Virus record (IMG/VR): IMGVR_UViG_3300048536_000071
Span: 1 to 35,556 of that record
DNA length: 35,556 nt
Strand: one strand, 5' to 3'
From: a virus
Part shown: positions 8,191 to 15,664 of the stretch, one piece after another
How positions within the stretch are numbered: position 1 is the first letter of the stretch
Layout: every line of letters starts with the position of its first letter
Position numbers and translations under genes: made by a program
The notes under the pieces: generated by a model
The model's database searches: none
What the model saw: the letters and a program-made list of their open reading frames with translations, nothing else
What the model was told of the DNA's origin: nothing

Positions 8191-8613
8191 TTGGTCAACG
8201 CACGAAACAAAGGGCGTAGAGGTGAGCGCGAAGTTATTGACGCAATTAAAGAACTTTTAGGCATAGAGCTAGAAGTTAATTATGCTCAAACTTTTGGTGG
8301 CGGTCACGACCTACTAGGAATGCCAGGTTATGCAATAGAAGTCAAAAGACGTAAAGCAATCACACAATCAGATATTAAAAACTGGTGGGATCAAACAGTC
8401 AGACAGGCAAAGAAAGTAGATTTATTACCATGTCTTTGGTTTAGACAAGACAGAGCAGATTGGAAGGTAGCGATACCATGTCCATATTCTAGCGACAAAG
8501 ATTTTTTTCCAGTTGAAGATGTAAACATTGCTTCAATTATCAGTCCAGAACTTTGGGCGGCAATAGCAAGAGAGGAGTACAACATTGGCACACGCGATAT
8601 TAGCACCGAGTAG
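8191..8613 (+). CDS. Hjc-like PD-(D/E)XK endonuclease
   Basis: The 140-aa product has the pattern of archaeal-type Holliday junction resolvase-like nucleases: NKGRRGEREV with the N-terminal Glu, then GGGHDLLGMPGYAIEVKRR supplying Asp and the ExK pair, then an amphipathic helix (IKNWWDQTVRQAKK) and LLPCLWFRQDR. It probably trims or resolves branched replication and recombination DNA. The start is TTG 8191, with GGAGAG 7 bases upstream and no nearby ATG. It overlaps the DUF2800 gene by 29 bases. It is the second PD-(D/E)XK gene in the genome. Confidence 0.75.
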   Translation: MVNARNKGRRGEREVIDAIKELLGIELEVNYAQTFGGGHDLLGMPGYAIEVKRRKAITQSDIKNWWDQTVRQAKKVDLLPCLWFRQDRADWKVAIPCPYSSDKDFFPVEDVNIASIISPELWAAIAREEYNIGTRDISTE

Positions 8614-9319
8614 TATAAACAGAATTATAAGATGTCCTGCTTCAGCTAAGATAAATGCTGTAGCGGAACGAAGAGGTAGTATAGCTGCGGCTAGAGGTAC
8701 TGCGGTTCACGAAATGTGTGAAGCTCTACTTAAGAATAGATTAGATGGCATTACATTAGCTGATTATTACCTTGGTAGAACTGTTGATGTAGATGGTTTT
8801 AGTTTTGACATTACTAAAGATGATATTGCTATAGCTGAAATCTATGTTGATTATATTAATCAGCGAACAGAAGAACTTAACGGTAAATTATTAATAGAAG
8901 AAAAAGTAAATGCTCCAGAGATTAGTGATGATCTATGGGGAACTGCTGATGCAGTCATCTTAGGTGAAAGCAATAGAATGGTAGTAGCAGATTTAAAGTC
9001 TGGTGCTTGGCCTGTAGATGTAGTGATGAATGAGCAGTTAATGACTTACTCATTAGCATGTCTGGCTAGATGGGGAAACGAAGATACTGTGATTGAAATG
9101 ACAATCATACAACCAAACAAAAGAGCCTTTCATAAAGACGGGCAAATAAGAACTTGGGATATTCAAGCTGTCGATCTTGCAGATTGGGGTTTGAATATTC
9201 TAAAACCAGCTTGTGATGAAGCAATGGGTGATGAGCCTAGCTTTAATGCTGGTAATTGGTGCAAATTCTGTTCACACAAAGAAGTTTGCGAAACATATAA
9301 CAATCCAAAGGAGGATTAA
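8585..9319 (+). CDS. DUF2800 (Cas4/RecB-like) nuclease
   Basis: The 244-aa protein opens with the family hallmark MAHAILAPSSINRIIRCPAS and has RGTAVHEMCE (His42), Asp122 (WGTADAV), Asp136-x-Lys138 (VADLKSG) and Gln151 (NEQLMTYS), the RecB-type nuclease motifs. Cys17 with Cys226, Cys229 and Cys235 (WCKFCSHKEVC) gives the four-cysteine set expected for an iron-sulphur cluster, as in Cas4 and AddB. It probably acts as a 5'-3' exonuclease supplying single strands to the neighbouring Sak4 ATPase and SSB. The start is TTG 8585 with GAGGAG upstream, inside the previous gene. Confidence 0.85.
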   Translation: MAHAILAPSSINRIIRCPASAKINAVAERRGSIAAARGTAVHEMCEALLKNRLDGITLADYYLGRTVDVDGFSFDITKDDIAIAEIYVDYINQRTEELNGKLLIEEKVNAPEISDDLWGTADAVILGESNRMVVADLKSGAWPVDVVMNEQLMTYSLACLARWGNEDTVIEMTIIQPNKRAFHKDGQIRTWDIQAVDLADWGLNILKPACDEAMGDEPSFNAGNWCKFCSHKEVCETYNNPKED

Positions 9320-9321
9320 TA

Positions 9322-9618
9322 ATGGTAGATAAAAAGAAAGAGCAACCTCTTCTAAGTTTTCAAGATAAAGATGGAAACCCAAGAGAGATATTTGAGAAAG
9401 ACTTAACTGATTTGAATAGACCTTTAATTCAGCAGATTAGTCAAGACCTGGGAGCGCAACAACAACTTGAAGAGGCATTTCAATTAGCAACTAAAACTGT
9501 TCATCACATGGAAAGTGTTAGAAGAAATATTGCTAATACAATTGAAAAGCTAGAAGATGTTTTGCCACCTTACAAGAAACCAGTTGTAATTGAAGGTGCT
9601 GACAAGGTAGGTAAATAA
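9322..9618 (+). CDS. Conserved-context hypothetical protein, helical
   Basis: The 98-aa product is polar and mainly helical; residues about 35-85 could form a coiled coil (QLEEAFQLATKTVHHMESVRRNIANTIEKLEDV). No catalytic or metal motif is visible and I do not recognise a family. It is locked between the DUF2800 nuclease (2-base gap) and the Sak4-type ATPase (TAATG overlap), so it is probably a small partner in the recombination module. Confidence 0.6.
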   Translation: MVDKKKEQPLLSFQDKDGNPREIFEKDLTDLNRPLIQQISQDLGAQQQLEEAFQLATKTVHHMESVRRNIANTIEKLEDVLPPYKKPVVIEGADKVGK

Positions 9619-10403
9619 TGTCGTTAGCAGCAATACAAAAGAAAAGTAAAGCTAAAGCATCAATAACAATTATCTATGGCCCTTCTGGTCTTGGTAAAAC
9701 AACACTTGCTGTTGGTAGCAAAAACCCAGTCGTAATTCAAACTGAAGAGGGACTGGGAATTCTTACTAACAATAGGGACATAGCTCATTTTCCATTAGCA
9801 AAAGATTACGATACTTTTATTGGTTATCTTAGATCACTTGTTGATGCAGATGAACTTGAATACAACACATTGGTTATTGATTCATTAGATTGGTTAGAGC
9901 CATTAATACATCAAAAGACTTGTGAAGCACATAAGCAACCTTCAATAGAAAGTTTTGGTTATGGTCGTGGTTACAATGAGGCACTTAAGTATTTTAGAGA
10001 AGTCCTTGATTTAGTTAATAGATTAAGAAACGAAAAGAAAATGCGAGTAGTGTTGATTGCTCATAACCAAATCAAAGCGTTTCACGATCCAAGCACAGAG
10101 TCTTACGACAGGCATGAACTAAAGCTACATAAAGCAGCTTCAGCCTTGGTGTTGGAAGCAAGTGATATGTGTTTGTTTTTAAACTACAAAAAGGGAACGG
10201 TAAAAGTACAAGGCAATAAAGGATTAACAAGCAAAACTGTTCAGTCTGGAAGAGTCTTAGTTACTACTGAGTCACCTGCATGTGTAGCTAAAAACAGATA
10301 CGGTTTACCAGAAGAGATACAAGTAATTGATGAAGGTGATGACTTCATTGTTAGAGCTGAGAAAACTTGGGCTGAGATTGGAAAGCTAATCGCTAAGAAA
10401 TGA
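9618..10403 (+). CDS. Sak4-type RecA-like ATPase (AAA_24), single-strand annealing
   Basis: The 261-aa protein has a Walker A motif GPSGLGKTT (21-29), a Walker B-like strand TLVIDSLDWLE (about 81-91) and a later strand MRVVLIAHNQ, matching compact RecA-fold ATPases of phage Sak4/AAA_24 type. These support annealing recombination with a phage SSB. The context fits: nuclease upstream, DUF669 SSB downstream. The ATG overlaps the preceding stop, and its own stop overlaps the next ATG (ATGA). Confidence 0.85.
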   Translation: MSLAAIQKKSKAKASITIIYGPSGLGKTTLAVGSKNPVVIQTEEGLGILTNNRDIAHFPLAKDYDTFIGYLRSLVDADELEYNTLVIDSLDWLEPLIHQKTCEAHKQPSIESFGYGRGYNEALKYFREVLDLVNRLRNEKKMRVVLIAHNQIKAFHDPSTESYDRHELKLHKAASALVLEASDMCLFLNYKKGTVKVQGNKGLTSKTVQSGRVLVTTESPACVAKNRYGLPEEIQVIDEGDDFIVRAEKTWAEIGKLIAKK

Positions 10404-10594
10404 TTACTGACCAAGAAAAAGCAATCTACTATTTAACTAAAGCTAAAATTTTAGTTGAAGAGGTGAGCGAAAGTAACGGTGATGATGATCATATTCTACC
10501 GTTAGGTGCAAACAGAGTCTTAGTTGATGTTGTTGATGCCCTTAAAGAAGAGATTGATAGAGCCAGTGATTACGAAGAGTATGATCCTGGTTAA
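10400..10594 (+). CDS. Small acidic hypothetical protein
   Basis: This 64-aa protein is rich in Asp and Glu (SNGDDDH; EEIDRASDYEEYDPG) and mainly helical. It starts on the stop of the Sak4-type gene (ATGA overlap), so it is co-translated. There is no recognised family. An acidic partner or DNA mimic is conceivable, but nothing in the sequence shows it. Confidence 0.6.
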   Translation: MITDQEKAIYYLTKAKILVEEVSESNGDDDHILPLGANRVLVDVVDALKEEIDRASDYEEYDPG

Positions 10595-10630
10595 ACATTA
10601 ATAGTTAAATTTTTTACGGAGGTAACGAAC

Positions 10631-11119
10631 ATGGATTTAACACAATTTGGTATGGATAAGTTTGAAGCTGGAGCAGAGAGTTCTGGTGGTGAACAAGCAA
10701 GAGTGAAACCTGGCAGATACAATTTAAAGTATTCTGGTTCAGACATGGTTGAGGGTAGGAACGGTTGGAAAGCATTAAAGATTTTATTTGATGTTGAAGG
10801 CGAAATCATATCAGTCAATCATGCTTTCACTATGGCACACAATAACGAAAAGCCTGTTGAGATAGGAAGACAATCATTGTCTCTTATGCTTAATGCAATG
10901 GGTGTCGGATCAATGAAAAATACTGATGAACTACTTGGTAAAAAAGTAGAAGCAGAACTCATTGTTGGTGAGAAAGGTTACTTAGAAATAAACGATAACT
11001 TTGGTAAGACTTGGATGCCAGTTGGAGCGAGTGCTAACAACTTAAATCCTAAAGAGGAATTACCAAAAGAAGAGATGTTTCCTAGTGGCGTAGATGACGA
11101 AGACGACCTTCCTTTTTAG
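10631..11119 (+). CDS. ssb: DUF669-type single-stranded DNA-binding protein
   Basis: The 162-aa product has a beta-rich core (KPGRYNLKYSGSDMVEGRNGWKALKI is the first part) and ends in the acidic tip DDEDDLPF, the hallmark C-terminus by which SSBs recruit partner proteins. The N-terminus MDLTQFGMDKFE matches the DUF669 style. It should coat ssDNA made by DUF2800 and work with the Sak4-type ATPase and primase-helicase. A strong site (GGAGGTAACGAAC) precedes the ATG. The 15 bases from 10634 recur at the start of the primase gene. Confidence 0.85.
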   Translation: MDLTQFGMDKFEAGAESSGGEQARVKPGRYNLKYSGSDMVEGRNGWKALKILFDVEGEIISVNHAFTMAHNNEKPVEIGRQSLSLMLNAMGVGSMKNTDELLGKKVEAELIVGEKGYLEINDNFGKTWMPVGASANNLNPKEELPKEEMFPSGVDDEDDLPF

Positions 11120-11465
11120 ACAAGATGATCTTATGTATCGGAGGCCGAGCTTATGTTCATACTGTCATGGCTTGGCTTCTCCTTTACTTCATATTCGTAA
11201 TGGCAAGATTAAAGGAGCTTGTAGTTACAAACATCTTAAACTTATCGGGGAAAACAAAAAAATGGAGCATATCAAAAACTTTGCACAGATCAACGAGGAG
11301 TTGTTATCTGTCGCATTATCGGAAAGCAAATCTAAATACATAGAGGCTTCCAAAAAAAATAAATCTTACGTTCTGCATGAGTGGAGTAAGGAAGACAGAA
11401 TAAATTTTGTCCGAAGGCTTGTGTCTAGCTATTTAAACAATTCTAAGGCACAGGCTGATGACTGA
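11094..11465 (+). CDS. Small zinc-ribbon-like protein
   Basis: A reading frame of up to 123 aa contains CSYCHG followed about 20 residues later by ACSYKH, a likely metal-binding ribbon, then a helical charged C-terminal half. The true start is uncertain: ATG 11094 lies inside the ssb gene without a good ribosome site, while ATG 11133 (MYRRPSLCSYC) starts 13 bases after the ssb stop and would give 110 aa. It overlaps the primase gene by 8 bases. A role beside the primase is suggested only by position. Confidence 0.65.
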   Translation: MTKTTFLFRQDDLMYRRPSLCSYCHGLASPLLHIRNGKIKGACSYKHLKLIGENKKMEHIKNFAQINEELLSVALSESKSKYIEASKKNKSYVLHEWSKEDRINFVRRLVSSYLNNSKAQADD

Positions 11466-13320
11466 TTTAACACAATTTTATGGTGAGCAGGGTTTAGTAA
11501 TAGACAAGAACTTTGCTTTTACAAGTACCAGTAAATCTAATGGCGATCTTATTAGCGAGATGCGTTCTAATGGTTTGCTTGTAGATTTTTTAGACACCAC
11601 AGGCAATCTAGTTAGAGTTAGCGTTAGTGCAACTGCAAATTCAAGACACGATAAGGCTAATGAACGATCTGGTTACTATGCGTACAATCAATTAGACAAT
11701 AATTTTATTTGTATTTACGGTAATTGGAGAACGTCCCAGGAGTGGAAGTTTACTTCTTATAATCCTAACGAGATGTCTGCTGAACAAAAACGATTAATGC
11801 AGACTAAGTTGGAGGAAAGTCAAAAAAGGCGAGAGGAAGCTAAGGCTAAGAAGCAAGAAGAGGTTTCCATATATGCCAAAGAAAAGTTTGCTAGTGCGAA
11901 TGAAGTGACGGATCATAATTATTTAAATGATAAAAAGGTTAAAAGCTATGGTTTAAAAACAATCAATGGAAACCTATTGATTCCCGTGCATTCTATCACC
12001 AAAAGTGATAACGGTATATTAGTAAACGATATAAAGTCCCTCCAATATATCTTTCCAGATGGCAGTAAAAAGTTTGTCGGTGGTGGCGAGATTAAAGGCA
12101 ATGTATTTTTAATTGGTTGTGAAGCAACTGAATTGCCCTATCTTGATACCTTAATTTTATGCGAGGGATACGCTACAGGAAGCTCTATATTTGAAGCTAC
12201 AGGATTACCTGTTGCGGTGGTCTTTTCTGCAAATTTCTGTTTAACAGCGAGTGTTAGGTTGCGTGAGGTAACGGGTGCTAAGTTTGTTATTGCACTTGAT
12301 AACGATACGTCTGGTATTGGTGAGAAAAATGCCAACGAGGTAGTTAATGCAGTTAGTAATTGTGTTTCCAGATTACCAAGTGTTACAGGTGATTTTAATG
12401 ATCTGCATTTAGCTAAAGGTTTAGATCAAGTTAAAACTGAATTAACTGAACATGCTTTCGGTTTAAGAAATTATGCAATTCGTAACTTGGTTGGAAGTCC
12501 GCCACCTATTGAATGGTTAGTTGATGATTTAATTCCTCTTGGTATTAATTCAGTATTGGCGGGTGTAGGTGGTATCGGTAAATCATTTCTCGGTATTGAT
12601 CTAGCTATGAAGGTAGCCAATGGTGGCAGTTGGTTGGGTAAAACAGTTCTTGGTAGAGGTGATGCACTTATTATTTCTGCGGAAGATAGTCACAGCGAAG
12701 TTTGGAGAAGGATATCTGAGATAGATAAAACGGGTAAGCGATTTGATTCTTTATATGATGTATTCATTTATACAGTTGCCGACAGTGGTAAACCATTAAT
12801 ATTATTAAAAGATGATGAACTTTCCCAACGTGCAAACGAATTGGTTGAAGAGTTAAAATCCTTAAAGAATTTAAAGTTAGTTATCTTTGATCCTATCCAG
12901 GCATTTATTGGATCATCAATGCCAATCAGTAGCTCTAATGAAGCAGGGCAATTGTGGTCAACATTTACTGCGGGTATATCTGCTCAACTTGGTGTTACCT
13001 GTATTTCCATGCACCACATGTCCAAACAAGCATTAAATGAAGGTGAAGACCAATCATTAACAAAAATGAGGCAAAATATCAGAGGCGCAAGCTCCATAAT
13101 AGATGGAAGTAGGATGGGACTCGTCCTTTTTAATGCGGGTAAAGATGAAGCTGAGAAGGTTTGTTTTGAGCAAGGTGAAGACTTTGATCCAATGAAAGTT
13201 GTAAAGGGTGCAGTTGTTAAGAGCAACTTTAAATGTGACACAAGTATTAAGACTCTTTTCAGGAAGGGTGCAGTTTTAGAAATTTTAGATGAAAATAAAA
13301 AGTCCTTTGAATGGGACTAA
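11458..13320 (+). CDS. TOPRIM primase fused to RepA-like helicase
   Basis: The 620-aa replication protein has an N-terminal region (about 1-150) with a charged helix, then a TOPRIM domain (LILCEGYATG around 233-242, Glu236; ALDNDTSG around 275-285), then a RepA/AAA_25 ATPase with Walker A GVGGIGKS (369-376) and Walker B LVIFDP (Asp478). The order resembles plasmid and phage primase-helicases. No N-terminal zinc finger is seen, but the preceding gene encodes a zinc ribbon and could supply one. It presumably unwinds and primes the phage replication fork. It overlaps the previous gene by 8 bases, and the methyltransferase starts 12 bases after its stop. Confidence 0.9.
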   Translation: MTDLTQFYGEQGLVIDKNFAFTSTSKSNGDLISEMRSNGLLVDFLDTTGNLVRVSVSATANSRHDKANERSGYYAYNQLDNNFICIYGNWRTSQEWKFTSYNPNEMSAEQKRLMQTKLEESQKRREEAKAKKQEEVSIYAKEKFASANEVTDHNYLNDKKVKSYGLKTINGNLLIPVHSITKSDNGILVNDIKSLQYIFPDGSKKFVGGGEIKGNVFLIGCEATELPYLDTLILCEGYATGSSIFEATGLPVAVVFSANFCLTASVRLREVTGAKFVIALDNDTSGIGEKNANEVVNAVSNCVSRLPSVTGDFNDLHLAKGLDQVKTELTEHAFGLRNYAIRNLVGSPPPIEWLVDDLIPLGINSVLAGVGGIGKSFLGIDLAMKVANGGSWLGKTVLGRGDALIISAEDSHSEVWRRISEIDKTGKRFDSLYDVFIYTVADSGKPLILLKDDELSQRANELVEELKSLKNLKLVIFDPIQAFIGSSMPISSSNEAGQLWSTFTAGISAQLGVTCISMHHMSKQALNEGEDQSLTKMRQNIRGASSIIDGSRMGLVLFNAGKDEAEKVCFEQGEDFDPMKVVKGAVVKSNFKCDTSIKTLFRKGAVLEILDENKKSFEWD

Positions 13321-13332
13321 GGAGAAAGGAAA

Positions 13333-14472
13333 TTGAATGTTTTAAGTTTGTTTGATGGTATGAGTTGTACGCGTATAGCTCTTGAAAGGCTAGGTATTGA
13401 TGTTAATCATTATTATGCAAGTGAAATTGATAAATACGCTATGAAAGTTAGCGAAGAAAATTATCCAGATATTATACAAATAGGTGATGTTACTGATTGG
13501 CAGTCCTGGGATATTGATTGGAGTTCTATTGATTTAGTTATTGGTGGTTTCCCGTGTCAATCTTGGTCACTAGCTGGTAGGCAGTTAGGCGATAAAGATG
13601 AAAGAGGTAAATTGTTCTGGGTAATGTTAGATGTAATGAAAAAGGTTATAGAAAATAACTCTAATGCTTATTACTTAATGGAGAACGTAAAGATGAAAAA
13701 AGAGTTTGAAGAATATATTACTTTTCATACTGAACAGGCTTTACCAAATGTAAATAAGTATTTAATTAATTCAGCGTTAGTATCAGCACAAAACAGGGTT
13801 AGATATTATTGGACAAATATTCCTGGAGTTGAACAGCCTGAACAAAGAGGCATGGTTTTAAGAGATATATTAGAAAACAAAGAGATAGATGGATTGTCTG
13901 AAAAAGCAATTGCATACATGAATAGAGGTAGTGAGAAATGGTCGGGTGGGAAAAGCAGAGCTGAACATTACATAAAACATGAAAGCAAAAAGTCTAATTG
14001 TTTAACAGCAAATATGCACAAAGGCGTTCCTTATGGTGTTATTGCGATTGATAAACCAATCCAGGTGGGTGAAGCTATAGATATAAATGGTCACGACATA
14101 TTAAAAAGAGTTTATTCAGAAGATGGTAAATCACCAACTCTTAATACTTGTACGGGTGGAAATAGAGAACCAAAAGTATTAGCTGGTGCGTGGCGAGGAA
14201 GATACAAAGCTGATGGCAGCACCGAGCAAAAGCTAGAAGTAAGAAGGGGAGGAAAAACCAACTCATTAACAACGGTGCAAAAAGATAATGTTGTTGTTAA
14301 AGATGAAGTTTATTGGCGAAAGCTCACCCCGATTGAGTCCGAAAGATTACAAACAGTTCCAGATAATTATACAAACCATGTATCAAATACTCAGCGTTAT
14401 AAAATGTTGGGTAATGGATTCACGGTTGAAGTAATTTGTCATATTTTAAATAACATGGAGAAAAAACAATGA
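13333..14472 (+). CDS. dcm: DNA (cytosine-5) methyltransferase
   Basis: The 379-aa enzyme shows C5-methyltransferase motifs in order: I (LSLFDGMSCTRIALE, residues 4-18), IV (GGFPCQSWSLAGRQ with catalytic Cys75), VI (Glu117-Asn-Val), VIII (Gln153-Asn-Arg) and X (LGNGFTVEV near the end). The target-recognition region (about 200-325) holds three similar segments (NCLTANMHKG, SPTLNTCTGG, NSLTTVQKDN). No partner restriction gene is visible, so self-protection or regulation is more likely than a restriction-modification pair. The start is TTG 13333 with GGAG 8 bases upstream. Confidence 0.93.
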   Translation: MNVLSLFDGMSCTRIALERLGIDVNHYYASEIDKYAMKVSEENYPDIIQIGDVTDWQSWDIDWSSIDLVIGGFPCQSWSLAGRQLGDKDERGKLFWVMLDVMKKVIENNSNAYYLMENVKMKKEFEEYITFHTEQALPNVNKYLINSALVSAQNRVRYYWTNIPGVEQPEQRGMVLRDILENKEIDGLSEKAIAYMNRGSEKWSGGKSRAEHYIKHESKKSNCLTANMHKGVPYGVIAIDKPIQVGEAIDINGHDILKRVYSEDGKSPTLNTCTGGNREPKVLAGAWRGRYKADGSTEQKLEVRRGGKTNSLTTVQKDNVVVKDEVYWRKLTPIESERLQTVPDNYTNHVSNTQRYKMLGNGFTVEVICHILNNMEKKQ

Positions 14473-14600
14473 ACGGGAAAGGATCGGATCAACGAAAAAG
14501 GCAAGTTGATAAAAAAGTATTTGAGGACAATTGGGATAGGATATTTGGTAAAAGAAAAGAGAAAAAAGAACCTAAAAAAGATAAACCAAAGCAAAAGTGA
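14469..14600 (+). CDS. 43-aa conserved phage peptide (GKGS...NWDRIFGK)
   Basis: ATG 14469 overlaps the methyltransferase stop (ATGA), and the frame runs 43 codons to TGA 14598-14600. The peptide begins MNGKGSDQRKRQVD, has NWDRIFGKRK and ends in a run of Lys, Glu and Pro. The GKGS ... NWDxIFGK pattern recurs in tiny proteins of many phages, with unknown function. The strong charge suggests nucleic-acid or ribosome contact. It is the last gene of the early operon, right before the iterons. Confidence 0.7.
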   Translation: MNGKGSDQRKRQVDKKVFEDNWDRIFGKRKEKKEPKKDKPKQK

Positions 14601-14602
14601 TT

Positions 14603-14662
14603 GTATATACGGGTATACGATTGTTGTATAGAGGGGTGTCCAATAATCGTATATAGGGGTGT
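14603..14662 (+). repeat. Three iterons with exact 23-bp period
   Basis: GTATATACGGGTAT (14603), GTATAGAGGGGTGT (14626) and GTATATAGGGGTGT (14649) start exactly 23 bases apart. The last two differ at one of 14 positions. Spacing of about two helical turns puts the sites on one DNA face, typical of initiator iterons or arrayed operators. The site lies in a 214-base gap between the early operon and two HTH-protein genes, which are the obvious candidate binders. Confidence 0.7.
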
Positions 14663-14687
14663 ACATATATCCTAGACTAAACTAATA

Positions 14688-14716
14688 GAGAGAGTGAGCC
14701 TTTAGGCTCATCTCTC
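14688..14716 (+). terminator. Strong hairpin after the early operon (possible terminator or RNA element)
   Basis: TGAGCC (14695-14700) pairs with GGCTCA (14705-14710) around a TTTA loop, extended by GAGAGA with TCTCTC across one bulged G. It makes about 12 base pairs. No U-tract follows on either strand, so a classical rho-independent terminator is not assured. It could protect or process the early mRNA. The gap also has a smaller hairpin, AGCTTT (14783-14788) with AAAGCT (14796-14801), directly before the next ribosome site. Confidence 0.5.
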
Positions 14717-14814
14717 CAGGGAAAAAGTATCAGTAATATTTACTCATAAAGTTGGGTTGTAATTGTTAGTTAATACATTAAGAGCTTTGCCAGAAAAAGC
14801 TAGGAGAAACATAC

Positions 14815-15180
14815 ATGAAGCAGTTAGAAGCAAGAATGACAGAAGCAAGAGATGAATTTCATAGGAATAGAAGGAAAAGAGGATTTATGTCGTTCTGGTG
14901 GTCTGATCCTTTACATTATGTTTTAGTTTTAGAGGTTGCTATTGCTAACGCGAGTAGCAAAAGCATTAACTTTGAAGCAATAGTGAAGCTATTGCCTGGA
15001 AGCATGGGGAGTAGGTCAACTATAGCAACAGTATTAGATGACTTTGTGGCAAGGGAATATATGTGCAAGGAGAGGGGGAAGGATAAAAGGAAACGAGTAT
15101 ATAGGATTTGCAAAGAGCCAATGTTGTTGGTTAATCAATATTATACAAATAGGGATTTTAGTCTTAAGGCGGTTAGTTAG
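14815..15180 (+). CDS. Winged-helix DNA-binding protein (MarR-like)
   Basis: The 121-aa basic protein has a typical winged-helix layout at about 30-105: LHYVLVLEVAIANA, NFEAIVKLLPGSMGSRSTIATVLDDFVAREY for the recognition helices, then ERGKDKRKRVYRIC as a basic wing. It should bind DNA, possibly the iterons 150-210 bases upstream. With no CI-type repressor in the genome, it is a candidate for the lysis-lysogeny or late-gene regulator. AGGAG precedes the ATG. The next gene starts directly at its stop. Confidence 0.7.
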   Translation: MKQLEARMTEARDEFHRNRRKRGFMSFWWSDPLHYVLVLEVAIANASSKSINFEAIVKLLPGSMGSRSTIATVLDDFVAREYMCKERGKDKRKRVYRICKEPMLLVNQYYTNRDFSLKAVS

Positions 15181-15615
15181 TTGAAAGAACAAAAATGGTG
15201 GTTGGTCATAGAAGCAATTGAGAAGCCCGAGAAGAGTGGGTTAATAAAGTTTGGGGTGGCAATGAAGTATAAAAGCTATTCAAAACTCAAAAAGGTTGTC
15301 TGGAAGTGGTATAAAAAGCAGTTGGGGAGAACTGATATTAAGAGTCGGGAGAAGTTGGTATTGTATGCTCTTTGTGAAAGGTATTCAGCACAAGACTATT
15401 CTAGCCATGATGCGGTTAGCTACTTGGCGTTAATGATTGGTATGCACAGACACACGGTTAGTAAAGGTATTCAGAATTTGATGGATTTAAATATTATTTG
15501 GTGTGCTATTGATGGGGAGAAGAAAGTATTGCGAAGCCTAAAAGCAGGAGTGCAACATAAGCATTTTTTGTTTGTTGGTTTGGGTGTGATGTTAGAGGAA
15601 AGCCAAGAAGGGTGA
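15181..15615 (+). CDS. HTH_36-like protein, possible replication initiator or regulator
   Basis: This reading frame of up to 144 aa has a helix-turn-helix region at about 60-105 (REKLVLYALCERYSAQ, then VSYLALMIGMHRHTVSKGI), as in phage replication-initiator and DnaD/HTH_36 proteins. The N-terminus is aromatic and basic. The start is uncertain: TTG 15181 abuts the previous TAG, while ATG 15262 (MKYKSYSK) would give 117 aa. Its closeness to the 23-bp iterons supports an initiator role. It ends inside a long inverted repeat. Confidence 0.6.
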   Translation: MKEQKWWLVIEAIEKPEKSGLIKFGVAMKYKSYSKLKKVVWKWYKKQLGRTDIKSREKLVLYALCERYSAQDYSSHDAVSYLALMIGMHRHTVSKGIQNLMDLNIIWCAIDGEKKVLRSLKAGVQHKHFLFVGLGVMLEESQEG

Positions 15616-15657
15616 TTACTTTAGGGGGAGTTGATAATATCACCCTCCAAGGCTTTC
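15598..15657. terminator. Long inverted repeat between convergent operons
   Basis: GAAAGCC (15598-15604) and AGGGTGAT (15609-15616) pair with ATCACCCT (15639-15646) and GGCTTTC (15651-15657): two perfect arms of 7 and 8 bp separated by a 4-base internal loop, with a 22-base apical loop. It sits where the rightward HTH genes meet the leftward small-gene operon, so a bidirectional terminator or transcript-end element is likely. T-tracts are lacking. Confidence 0.55.
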
Positions 15658-15664
15658 TGATCGG

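Noticed and set aside
11125-11343. Hydrophobic 72-aa frame (MILCIGGRAY...)
   Set aside because: It lies wholly within the frame encoding the zinc-ribbon protein, whose cysteine motif and 8-base link to the primase gene are better supported.
14603-14662. CRISPR array
   Set aside because: Three 14-base units with 9-base separators are far too short for repeats and spacers; iterons or operators fit better, and no cas gene is present.
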